This document shows, in pieces, positions 40,501 through 50,473 of a stretch of DNA of 64,000 nt. Below the pieces are notes generated by a model, which worked only from the letters and a program-made list of their open reading frames with translations, had not been told where the DNA came from and made no database searches. The DNA is from Monomorium pharaonis (Eukaryota; Arthropoda; Insecta; Hymenoptera; Formicidae). The DNA lies in contig NC_050473.1 of assembly GCF_013373865.1 (NCBI RefSeq), positions 7,079,710 through 7,143,709 of the forward strand, given 5' to 3'. Both the position numbers and the translations under genes were made by a program. How positions within the stretch are numbered: the first letter of the stretch is position 1; each line of letters starts with the position of its first letter.

Positions 40501-41584
40501 TGTAATCCGGTCGTCGTTGCGGCGTGCGTTACAGCACGGAGAGAGAGAGTATTGACCGTCCCAGCGGGCACACCAGTGGAAATTTCCACTGCCCTACCCC
40601 AAGGCTCACGCCGGGTAACCGCGATCTCTACACATACTTTCCGGCCCCGTCCGTGTCGTGGTGTAAGCGTATGGCTGCGCCCTACGCGCCGTCTGCCTTT
40701 ACCGATATAAAGGCCGTCTCCGGTGCGTCGTCTTTTTCATCGCGTCCGCTAGGCAGCGGTTGGCAATTCCCGCTGCAATTTTCGATTCCGATATTCCTTC
40801 GAACGCGCCATTCAATTCGATGACCCGATCTGCGTGCTGTACGACTCGAGATCTAGGATACAATCGGTCGCGCGCGCTGGGCAACGCGATCGGTAGATGC
40901 TCGTCGAATGTTCTAGAACACGCAGACGTCCGACAGGGGAATTCCAGTCGGTGTCGCTTCGATTGTGTTCGCCGTTATTGATTTTCCTTGTCGCGTTCCG
41001 ATCCGTCTTTCTGTCGCGAAATGAAAGGAGATCAGCGGTTGTTCAATTCGAATTAGCCAAAATCGAAGAAATCCAAATTTGAGCCCTTTCGCGTCACGTA
41101 ATCGTCACCATAGAGCTCAATTTGTTATAATATATTCGCAAAAGTTCGTAAAATTACTTTAGTCATCGCGTTGATAGGTCGGGATGTGTTGTACACGATC
41201 CCTGGAGATCGTGATTTCCGATTCTTGAAATAATACCGTTGCACACGTTCAGAAATCCGGATCGGTCGAATCGTCAGACGGTCAGAGAAACTCCGTGTGC
41301 GAGCGAGTGCACACGCATGGAACGGTTCCAGTTACACGGCAGGTGGATGAGAACCGCTGCCAAGGTATGCGAGAAGCCCCGGTACCCGAGAAGGCATTAA
41401 AGACGAGGCAAGTCCGTATTGAATTCAAACGGTGGGCTATCTGACCTTGGGAGGAAAATCCGACGGAATGCAATATACGCGCCGTTGTCCCCGGCGGCGG
41501 CTTTCTTTTTCGGCCGTAATGGCGGTGAATGCGACGGGAGCGCGAAAAGGATGGATGATATAGATGGATGTGGACGTAGGCTGG

Positions 41585-41720
41585 TAACAGGGACGGGGAC
41601 GGGGACATTGTCGGGACGGGACGCTGACGGGGATTGGCGACAGAGACGGGGACGACGTCAGGGACGAGGACGGCGTCGAAGACGGGGGCAGGGACAGGGA
41701 CATGGATGGGGGATGGGGGG
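41585..41720 (+). repeat. Degenerate G-rich minisatellite, (GGGACG)n-like
   Basis: Repeated GGGACGGGGAC-type hexamers with variants fill the interval, together with GGGG runs separated by short spacers. It generates the long arginine/glycine open frame on this strand and a proline/valine-rich one on the other, neither of which I accept as a gene. The G-run spacing makes G-quadruplex formation on the + strand plausible. Confidence 0.7.
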
Positions 41721-42076
41721 GTGAGGGAAAGACGGTGAACAGAAACGGCGCGAGATAGCGCGACTCTTGCGCGCCTATTTTTAGCCCGGCGCCGTCCTTC
41801 GCTTTTACGTAACGACATAAAGACCACGATATATCGCGCGTCTTGAGCCAACCGAATCACCGTTGTGAGAGCTTGTCGCGTGCTCGTTACGGCGTTCGGT
41901 GCCCAGCTGCTAATTATGGTCCGGCACCGATAACGCGTATCAGCATGTGGGCGATACGTGCCGTTCGGCGACAAATTTAGTCGCCGGTGACCTCGCGACT
42001 GTCATTTCCGCGTGAAGAACAGGGGAAGGCCTCGTCGTTGCCGATTCGCGACGGGTCCGACATCTACCATCAAATG

Positions 42077-42207
42077 AGGGCTGCGTTCCGTTTCGCCCAT
42101 GATGCGCTGATGCGCACAATGCATCGTTCATCTTTGTTGTTTGTCTGACGTTAAACAAAGATGAACGATGCATTATGCGCATCATGCGTGAAACGGAACG
42201 CAGCCCT
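42077..42207. repeat. 131-bp foldback with arms of about 54-62 bp
   Basis: The left arm (42077-42138) starts AGGGCTGCGTTCCGTTTC. The right arm (42154-42207), read in reverse, starts with the same bases. The arms match almost throughout down to AATGCATCGTTCATCTTTG. The only larger difference is an 8-bp TGATGCGC duplication in the left arm. The loop is about 15 nt. No clear target-site duplication is visible. It is either a small foldback transposable element or a long-hairpin transcript source. Confidence 0.8.
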
Positions 42208-44659
42208 AAAATTGCGGCGCAAACTCGTTTGATAAATAAAAAGGGAAGAGCAACGGTGGGACAGAGCAAAAGTTACATTACTGACTGTAGAAGTAGATCT
42301 TTGTGTCCTACAGCTGATAATCTTGAGATCTGTATCTGTACTTAGTCATCGTTGATCGAATAGTATTGCCACAGAATATAAGAATCATTAGCTGGCAAAC
42401 GACTAGATGGATTGTTACTCACAGAGATAAAATCGATAATACAACGAGTGTATTAAATATGCTATAAGCCTTATACAATAATTAACTGTGCTTGATATAT
42501 TAAAATGATATTAAAATTATGTAATAAATTGCATTTACATATGTATATTTTAATATATAACTTTATCTTTTATAATGTTGTCTTAACTAATGCAATGTTA
42601 TTCCAACAAAAATTTATAATTCAACTGCTCTATATTAAAATTTGCATCTTTAAAAAATGTAATTTTCAAATTAACTAATTTATTTTAAAGTATAATATGA
42701 TGTAGTAATAATGCTGTATAAACATACATTCAACGTATTTCTCATGTTTATGTAATCATTTTTCTGTATTCAAGGGAAATATTATTGCACGTACAATTAA
42801 ATTTTCTATGTGGAAATAAACCGTAATTAGCGTTACATTTTGAAATTAAAAAATAACAAAATCAAATTAAAATTAAAATTGCATTTCAATAATAAAAAAA
42901 TATCAGAGTGTTATTATTATATAATTTTTCATCATAATACTAGTTAGAGTTCTCAAGTTCTATTTGAACGTTCATTTTAAAAACATCGATTCTATATAAC
43001 ATCCTCTTCCGCAATAACTAGCAAAGAAAATTTTTGAACACAATGCTTCAAAGTAATAAGTTATTGCGAGATTGTCTGCGGAATTTTAAGAGAAGAAATT
43101 AAAACATGCTCAATCCCCTTTAAAAAACAGTTTGAAGGAAACATATTATTGTTACACATTTATATCTTCTCGAAGAAGAGATCATTGTTGTGTGAAAGGT
43201 GTTACATATAGCTTGTTAATCTTTTCAAGAACAATTTTTTCATATTTTGCATAAAAAATATTATATCTAAAGTACATTTTTTAAATTAAATTAATCTTAT
43301 AAATGAATATTACAGAGATTATTCTTAAGAGGATTACTCGAAAACAAAAATTCATTGGAAAATGGTTCGTAAAATTGAAAATTTGTTTGTCCCGTTTGAT
43401 CATGAGGGAAATGGAAACACATTATTTTTAAATAAAACAAGAATTCGGAACGAAATTTTTAAAAAATTGAGCCTTTCGCGCCGTCAATAGTTTTTTCATA
43501 TTTCTATCAACTACATAAAAGTTCTTTACGTCGTAGAAAGATACAAAAAGAAATCTTCATCGCTCAGAATGTCGAAAGTTTTCCCATCGTTTGGACTTTT
43601 AGCGAGTGTTGGCAGATTCGCCCTCCCCCCCCCCCCCTCGCATTTACGTTATTTATCGACTGCTTCCGTATGCACATCTTCAAAAACTTCTCTTTTGCAT
43701 ATCTCAACTTCGATTTGAAAGGAGAGCCACGTTGTGTATCGCTCTTCTCCGACGCATTTCGCTCTCGACATCCTCACTGCTTTCAACCGCCTTATCGTTT
43801 CAGCTTTATTCTGCAGATACCTCTTCGCCCCGCTAAAAGTTAACGTCTGGAAATCGTGAATTGATTTGAGACAAGCCACTCTTGAAATTTTTGGAACGCG
43901 GATATACAAAGGCGAAAGTTTACCGAATGGAAATTTCTTTCACGATGGAAAAAAGAAATTGAACGGCGATGGTTCTTTTTTGCAACAAAACCTAACAGAC
44001 TTAATTAAATTAATTTCGCGTACAAATTTGACTAATTTGCTATTACCTTTTTATTATTGTACTTGAAGATCTATTTCTTTTATTGCGTATCACGTGCTGA
44101 TTATAATATAGATTTGATTGCAATAAATTCAAATTAGAATATCTTATTCGAGTAGAATATAATATTGGATTAGAGAAAACGAAGAAATATAAGTTTTATG
44201 CATAATTTTATTTAGAGTTTTATAAAAAGAGTAAATAGAGCTATATATTTTGATTGACTTGGAGTTTTCATCAGTTGCAAAAAATAAAATAATTAAATTT
44301 AAAAACAGAAAATAAATACAATGCGATGGCATCATAACATAATTCACATAAAGTCAAATATATCAGCTATATTATATTTTCAACTTTTATTGGGCTTTTA
44401 TATATTTAACTTTACTTATGGACATTTTGACAACATTTCATCGTTTCTATTATATTTCGTCTTTAACTTTTATGTGCTGATGAAGACTCTGTGTTTAAGT
44501 CGAAATATAGCGTTTCTTTTATTATTATTATTAAATTTTGTTATCTTAATGAATGAATTATATTGACATCTTTAATATACTCGTTTGTTGACGTTACCTT
44601 CTACATATTGCCTTGCATAATAAAAAGCTTATTAACGTTTACTTACTTTGTTTTCATTT
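42208..44659. other. AT-rich non-coding DNA and 3' flank of the downstream transposase gene
   Basis: No gene is supported here. On the minus strand the sequence AATAAA (forward TTTATT at 44518-44523) lies about 140 bp past the stop codon of the transposase gene and is a plausible polyadenylation signal for it. A poly-C run lies at about 43625-43638. Confidence 0.5.
44477..44505 (+). other. Hammerhead-core-like motif (degenerate)
   Basis: The order CTGATGA, then a 4-bp stem GACT / AGTC closing a 9-nt loop, then GAAA matches the invariant core layout of hammerhead ribozymes. There is one extra A between CTGATGA and the stem. Flanking stems are weak: TTATAT upstream can pair with ATATAG downstream, but I see no convincing stem I. 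Penelope-like retroelements are known to carry hammerhead motifs, so this may be a decayed remnant, or chance. Confidence 0.25.
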
Positions 44660-47015
44660 TTATGGGACACACTGCGTGCACATTATGCGTCGATGCTCCC
44701 CACAAATTGTGCTCCCGCACTCGTAGCAGCACAATGTAACCTTTCGGTCGTATCTTGTTGGACAAAGACTGCACCGTTTACGTTTCAGCAGCTTGTCTTG
44801 TTTTTTAACTGCGACTGTATTGTATTCTCCTATAAGTTTTATTATACAACTTTTGACATCGCTCTGGAGTCCCGGTAATTGTATTCTCTCTTTTAAGTAA
44901 GGTATTATAAGAGCTAAACTAAGCTCTTTTATAAATTGTCGACGATCTTTGGTGTTATTTTTGGAAAAAAAGTTGAACAAAATGCCAGAATTGACTGCCG
45001 CTTGGTCCAGCATTCCCGTGAAGAATCTCATGGACCACCGACGAGTTGATCTCGCGCACGTGTATAAGTCGCACAGTTGAACGAAACGCTCGGTGCCTCC
45101 TTTTGTCTCGTTGTAATATTCGACAATTTCTGGCTTACTAGATATGAAAGTGTTTTCTTTTCTGTGCAACGACGAGAGCAGCAGCATGACTTCGTTTCGT
45201 TTGGGACAGTAGGACAATAACGTTTTTGTGGTATCATAAACATAACGCGCTGTGCCTACTGGTGTGGTTTTCTTGAACGATTTCGGTAAGTGTCCCTCAC
45301 TTTTTTTTACTTTGCCAACCATGGTCAGCAGATATTCATTGAGCATTTTATCGAATATTTCTACTGATGAAAACTTGTCGCCACAAGTTACGTTGCGATT
45401 TGTTCCGTAAATTGGTTCACACAGAGTTCGGACGTAGTAGCTGGTCGCGCTTTCATCAGCAAGCGTGTCTATTTTGCCCGTGTATGGAAGAGCATTATAT
45501 AAATAGTAAGTTTGCGCATCGTTCAGACACATAATTTTTATTCCAGAACGATGAGGTTTACTGTTTGTATAAACTTTGGCCTTAAATTTGCCTCCAAAAC
45601 CGAACATCATTTCGTCAATACACATTTCCTGAGTAGGCGTGTAATTGCTCATGCAATTGTGTATGAATTGGTTCCATAAATCTCTTATAGGAGCTAATAA
45701 ATCATCTTTTTGCCTTTCTGCGCGAGTATTTTTGTCGTCGAATCTCAATCGAGCAGCAAGGAATTGAAAACGACGGCCAGACATCGTTGCTCTGAACACA
45801 GTGTAACCGAAATCCGTTGACCACAGTTCGTCAACAGTTGCAGTATTATCCTTTTTCACGCCGGCAAAGTACAAAAGTCCTATAAATGCCTTTATTTCTG
45901 TGGCGGTAGTCTTTTTGGTAAATGTTTGCTCATTCGTGTTACTTGACACTTGTGCCGTTTGTTGTCTTTCTATTTCTTCATTCGTGTGGTGCACTATCAT
46001 ATCAATCATCTGATTTGTAAATAGAAGCAACCATATATTTAAAGGTGAAAAAGCGTTCATAGCATTATACTTCGGACCTGGAAATTGCGGTACGATGTTA
46101 GACCGTTGGTCTCTAATCTCAGGAGGCTCTAAATACCATTTGTACATGTTTCTTCCATAAATAAATAATCTCTGATCATCCTGTTTAAAAAATCAGATAG
46201 AATTAGATAACAAAATCGATATAATCTTATTGTGTTTTGGTTTATAAATATATTAGATTAATTTTTTAATTTTATTTAACATATAATTAAATGCAACTTT
46301 AATCAATGCCTATTTGATCGTGTTTTGTCAAAATCGTAATATTTTATGTATTATTTTAATTTCAGATTTTATGCTTTTTATATATATAAATAATTTGTGT
46401 CTATATGAAATAATAAAAAAATATTAAAAACACGGAAAATCTAAAATTAAAATATTACATAAAACACACGCACGCACAGAAAGAGAGGGAGGAGAGAGAA
46501 AGAGAGAATGAGAGACAGGGGGAGAGTATAAAGCAAATCATAATTTTCAGATTGAATTAGATAACTCGACAAATTGTATAGAAAAACTTTCACGTTTAAG
46601 TTAGACTTTAATTGTTCAAGTAAGATATTGTTAAGAAACTACGACAGTAGGCAATTTCTTTATAGTAATTAAATGTAGGTTCAACTGAAATAATTTTACC
46701 AAATTAAATTTAGGTAAAGTTTCAATTAAGTTTAAATCTGTTTCTATCATTTTTATAGGCCCTTTTTAAAGGATATTAACTAGAGAACACTACCTGTTCA
46801 AGATTAATCGAAGCCGCTTCTCCGTTCTTATTTTCCTCTTCAATTTCAAGAGGGTCTTCATCTTCATCCTCATCCTCATATTCCTGCTTTATATCAAATT
46901 CCTTTATATCTATTTCATGATTTTCGACGAAATTTTCTTCATCCGAAGAATCATCTCCAAGAGCTTCCGAAGAGAAAAGCGAGTGACGAACTTCGTCTGC
47001 CGTTCGAAATTCCAT
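44660..47015 (-). CDS. piggyBac-derived transposase gene, catalytic residues lost (downstream copy)
   Basis: This is a two-coding-exon gene. Exon 1 is 47015-46794 and ends GAACAG before donor GTAGTG. Exon 2 is 46180-44660 after acceptor TTTTTTAAACAG. The junction keeps the frame and predicts about 580 residues, close to the usual size of piggyBac transposases. Numbering from the internal ATG at 46147, the body shows the DDE_Tnp_1_7 layout: a helical N-terminal domain with HTNEEIERQ, then CIDEMMFGFGGK with the first Asp at 178. At the expected +78 spacing the second Asp is replaced, because TCGDKFSS has Gly256 where TCDNWF is usual. The third site GGTERFVQ has Glu353 and Val356 in place of Asp and Asp. 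The C-terminal cysteine-rich zinc domain (Cys459, 462, 473, 474, 477, 482, His485, Cys490, 493) is complete. The frame has no stops. I infer a non-cutting, possibly host-adopted DNA-binding protein in the nucleus. Confidence 0.88.
46181..46793 (-). other. Intron between acidic exon and transposase body (downstream copy)
   Basis: Donor CAG/GTAGTG at 46793 and acceptor TTAAACAG/GATG at 46181 bound a 613-bp AT-rich intron. It holds a GA-rich simple repeat at about 46478-46527. Only its first ~85 bp (down to about 46708) resemble the other gene's intron. Confidence 0.65.
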
Positions 47016-47028
47016 TTTTTGGCGATAA
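46794..47028 (-). other. First coding exon of the downstream transposase gene, acidic N-terminus
   Basis: Acceptor CTTATTTAG (47029 onward) leaves 13 nt of leader, then ATG at 47015 in context AAAAAATGG. The 74 residues start MEFRTADEVRHSLFSS and become strongly acidic (DEDEDEDPLEIEEEN). The frame is closed upstream by a stop. Acidic N-terminal tails are usual in piggyBac transposases. The exon ends in phase 0. It is closely similar to the exon at 50135-50372, with a few substitutions and short indels. Confidence 0.75.
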
Positions 47029-47131
47029 CTAAATAAGGAAGTGACTATTTGTCAATTTTTTAAAAAAGAATATTTGTTTCAACTAAAAACAACATTTAAT
47101 TTCGTAAATAATTAGCAAAATTGTTACTTAC

Positions 47132-47569
47132 AGAAAAAAGTCGCGTTTAATGAATATGTGGGTCTGACACGTCCATGTGAGGTTCTACTTGCTCGGCGTT
47201 CAGCGATAAACTGGTCCGGGAAATGGCTCCGAAGCAATGTTGTCGTTTCCGAAGCATTCGCAGTCAGCGTGCTGCACGTGTAGCACTTTTATTCTTTGGC
47301 ATCGGGTGGTTGAAGTGTAGTACGCCGGCTGCAAGAACGGCAACACTGCTTTGGGGTCTTCTCATCCCTTCTACTGCCTAGTTACAGAGAGGGGAGCCAG
47401 ACTGGCAGGTTTACTGGTTTTGCAGGCACAACCAGATGTTATTTTATTTCTGACACATTCGACCCACGTGTTCACGTGAAGGTTAATGCATAGTATCGAC
47501 CAAAAGTATTAGGTATATATCAATACATTTTTTTTATTTATGTAAAGTTCTTTTATTAAGGTGACCAGA
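47132..47569 (-). promoter_or_regulatory. Predicted promoter and non-coding first exon (downstream copy)
   Basis: A consensus donor GTAAGT (minus strand, 47131-47126) and the acceptor at 47029 define a 103-bp intron upstream of the ATG, so a non-coding first exon should end at 47132. Its 5' end is not defined by sequence. Upstream lies a double E-box CACGTGTTCACGTG at 47465-47478, another CACGTG at 47275-47280, and a TATATA stretch near 47514-47520. The portion 47274-47569 is identical to 50615-50910. Confidence 0.5.
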
Positions 47570-47825
47570 CGTTCAAAATTATGTAGAACTGTTTTGGATT
47601 CGTTTCGCATTAAAACTGTCCTAGAATTTTGGATTGGACCAAATAATCTTTTTAACATTTTTGCAGTAATACAAGTTGCTGTTTCCTTTACAAATGAAGT
47701 TTACAATTTTTCCAATTTTTGGGAATATTTTTGTAAAAATATTTTAAATAATAATTGTTTTTTGAAAAAATTTATTCTGCAGAAAAATACATATAAAAAT
47801 ATGTATAAATAAAGAAATTCTTGAT

Positions 47826-48159
47826 TTAACTGTCAGGGTACGAACTATAAAAAAATTATGATTTGTACGAACTTCAGTTAGCGTAACTCAGAAACTTTGT
47901 CGGGTCATATACATAAAGATTTAATATAAATTTGATATAGATAAATAATTAAAAATATTTTAACAATTTATTATTATCATTGTTCATTAATTACAAAAGA
48001 GAAGTAGCAATAATATTGTTTTAAATAAATTGCTATAACACTGAATAATATGTTTTATGCATGAGGATAATTTAAATGATGAAATATTTAATTTTATATT
48101 TAAAATTTTTATATTTTTTACAAAGTAAATATTACAATGTTTAAAAAGTAAAATAATTA
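47826..48159. other. AT-rich spacer between the two transposase genes
   Basis: The 334 bp between the stop of the upstream gene and the outer edge of cassette A are AT-rich. A minus-strand AATAAA (forward TTTATT at 47967-47972), about 190 bp past the stop codon, is a plausible polyadenylation site. Confidence 0.5.
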
Positions 48160-50359
48160 TTAGATTTGTTGTTCAGGGCGTACGCTGCTACACTCGCAGC
48201 AAATTTTCGCCACGTGCTCGCGACACATAGGCATATCACACTGCAAACACTTATAATAAGTCTTTCTATCCAAGGCAGAAGGACAGAATCCGCATCTTTT
48301 CTGCTTTGGCATCTTGTTGTCTGCCAGAAAATCACGCACTTCTTGATCTTCTGGCAGATCTTTGGCTTCGAGGAAATCTTCGATCATGTTTCGTAATTTC
48401 AAACGCAAAGTCGGAGTAGCTAATCGTCTTATCAGAAAAGGTTTAACAAGCGCTAAACTTAATTCAAACATGAATTTCAGTCTTTTCATTAACTCATTAC
48501 CTTCATTAATATTGTATAATACAAAGCTATTTACACTTGCTTGATCCAGCATGCCATAAAACAAGCGCAAAGGCCATCGGAATGTTTTTCTCGCTACAGT
48601 ATATTGGTGGCACTTGAAATCAAAGGTGTCTGTCCCTCCTTTCGTTTTATTGTAAAAAACTACAATTTCTGGCTTTCCTGTTTCTGTATCAATTTTTCCA
48701 GTATAATGTAGCGATGATAAAAGTAAAACTATTTTCTTATTTTTTGGATTATACGATACTAATGTTTTGCCATTTGTATAACCAAATTGAACATTAGATT
48801 TGTTAGCAGGAATCTTTTTGAATCTATCTGGAATTTCACGTTTATTCTTTTTCATAGTGCCTACTATCGTCGTATTATAATTTTTTCCCATTGATTCGAC
48901 GAGTGAATAAGACATAAACCAGTTATCACATGTAATATTACGCTCTGTATTATGAATCGGTTCACTCAATTTTCTCACATAATAAGAAGGAACAGGCTCT
49001 TGCTGATCTCTGTCTATTGTGTCAACATAAGGCATCGCATTTATCATGTAATGCGTTACAGCGTCGTTCATCGATACAATTTTTATACCGTACTTGTCAG
49101 GTTTCGAAGGAATATGTATTTTAAAAGAGCATCGTCCTCGAAAAGAAAGTAGTTGCTCATCAATAGTACAATTAGAATCAGGCTCGTAATTATCTTTACA
49201 GTTTGAAATAAATAAATTCCAAATTTCTCGAATATTAGCAAAACGATCAACTAGTTTCCTTTCGGGACGAGTGTTCTTATCGTCAAATCGTAAATTCTGT
49301 AATATAAAAGTAAAACGGTTGTGACTTATTGTCGCTTTGAATAAAGGCATGCTATGAACGCTCCACCAATTGACTGTTTTTGACATAATCATCTTATGCA
49401 TTCCAGCATAATACAATAAACCGATACATGCTTTTAGCTCTATAAGATCTATGTGTTTATGACAAGATAAATTAATTTTAATATTCTTTGCCTGCTTATC
49501 CCGAATGTTCCTATCAATCTCTTCATTTGTGTGTTTTACAATAATTTCTAATATATCATCTGATAATAAACAACTCCAAGCCTCAATTGGTGCGTGAGCG
49601 TTCACAGCGTTACCTTTTACAGCAGGCTTGTGAATATACTGTGATCTTCTATCTCTTGGTTTTGGAGCATTCAACGACCATTTGACCCCACTTTTTGTAT
49701 GCAGGTAACCCGGGCGATCTCGCTTGGGCGGTGGTTCTGCATTATGGTGCGACGTACCTGCCTGCTGTCCCGCCTCTCGCTCGATCGTTTCTTCTTCGCT
49801 GTCGTCCTCAACGTCGGTTTCCGAAGCGTGCGAGCTCTCTGACTTAATGTTATCATCTGTCTCGCTTTCGCTCATTTCGGATGATTCATCCTCCTGCCCA
49901 TTCTCGTATAACGTTTCAAGAACCTGCGCGTCTCGTGCCCTACACGTGATCATCTAAATATTTATAAAATATAGCTCACAGATAACGGTAGATAAATTAA
50001 AGCATTTAATAATAAACTAAAATACGAAAATACATACATATATTAGAATTAGGTAAAATTTCAATAAAGTTTAAATCTATTTCTATCATTTTTATAGGCT
50101 TTTTTTTTAAAGGACATTAGCTAGAGAATACTACCTGTTCAAGTTTAATCCAAACCGCTCCTACGTTCTTATTTTCCTCCTCAATTTTAAGAGGGTCCTC
50201 ATCTTCATCCTCATCCTTATATTCCTGCTTTATATCAAATTCCTTTATATCCATTTCTTGATCCCTGAAATTCTCTTCATCCAAAGAATCACTTCCAAAG
50301 GCTTCTTTTTCCGAAGAGAAAAGCGAGTGACGAACTTCGTCTGCCGTTCGAAATTCCAT
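48160..50359 (-). CDS. piggyBac-type transposase gene with intact DDD residues (upstream copy)
   Basis: Two coding exons are predicted: 50359-50135, ending at donor CAG/GTAGTA, and 49953-48160 after acceptor AATATTTAG. Together they give about 672 residues in frame. The body alone is 597 residues, the length of a complete piggyBac transposase, and the first codon after the acceptor is itself ATG. Body numbering: acidic Ser/Glu/Asp tail at 11-57, helical N-terminal domain, Asp265 in CTIDEQLLSFRGRC, Asp343 in NITCDNWF, Asp442 and Asp445 in GGTDTFD, and NRF/WPLRLFYGMLDQASVNSF-type signatures. The cysteine-rich C-terminus has Cys554, 557, 569, 572, 577, His580, Cys585 and 588. The 78-residue spacing of the first two Asp matches the canonical enzyme. 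The family cuts and reinserts DNA at TTAA. I see no diagnostic TTAA-flanked inverted repeats here, so it may be either a resident element or an adopted gene. Confidence 0.9.
49954..50134 (-). other. Intron of the upstream transposase gene
   Basis: A 181-bp AT-rich intron runs from donor GTAGTA to acceptor AATATTTAG, directly abutting the ATG of the body. The first ~85 bp are homologous to the downstream gene's intron. The remainder is unrelated and much shorter, so the homology break falls inside the intron. Confidence 0.6.
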
Positions 50360-50372
50360 TTTTTGACGATAA
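50135..50372 (-). other. First coding exon of the upstream transposase gene, acidic N-terminus
   Basis: ATG is at 50359, 14 bases into the exon. The 75 residues again begin MEFRTADEVRHSLFSS and end in an acidic region with DEDEDEDPLKIEEENKN. It differs from its partner exon mainly in a KEAFGSDS-type insertion and in ENFRDQEMD versus ENFVENHEID. Spliced to the body, this protein has two acidic segments, one from this exon and one native to the body. Confidence 0.72.
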
Positions 50373-50473
50373 CTAAATAGTGAAGTGATTGTCAATTTTT
50401 TTTTTTAAAGAATGTTCGTTTCAACCAAAAATAACATTTAATTTCATAAATAATTAGCAAAATTGTTACTTAC

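Larger units (their letters stand above)
31434..42076. other. Non-coding DNA with CpG-rich blocks
   Basis: AT-rich stretches (31.4-33.95 and 35.6-37.2 kb) alternate with CpG-rich blocks at about 34040-34600, 34860-35560, 37830-38440, 38990-39620 and 40330-42060. Open frames in these blocks overlap on both strands and show no recognisable domains. Perfect or near-perfect palindromes include CAGTGGAAATTTCCACTG at about 40572-40589. A poly-A tract lies at about 40405-40421. I see no supportable exon. Confidence 0.55.
46708..47825 (-). repeat. Duplicated 5' cassette, copy A
   Basis: About 1.1 kb matches 50048-51155 at an offset of about 3341 bp. It covers the first part of the intron, the acidic exon, a 103-bp upstream intron, the predicted non-coding exon and the upstream flank. 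Identity is perfect at 47274-47569 and falls on both sides. The neighbouring transposase bodies do not share this similarity. Confidence 0.88.

Noticed and set aside
41282..41974. 230-codon minus-strand frame
   Set aside because: Its centre is the GGGACG minisatellite read as a Pro/Val/Ser repeat, and the flanks show no protein-like composition.
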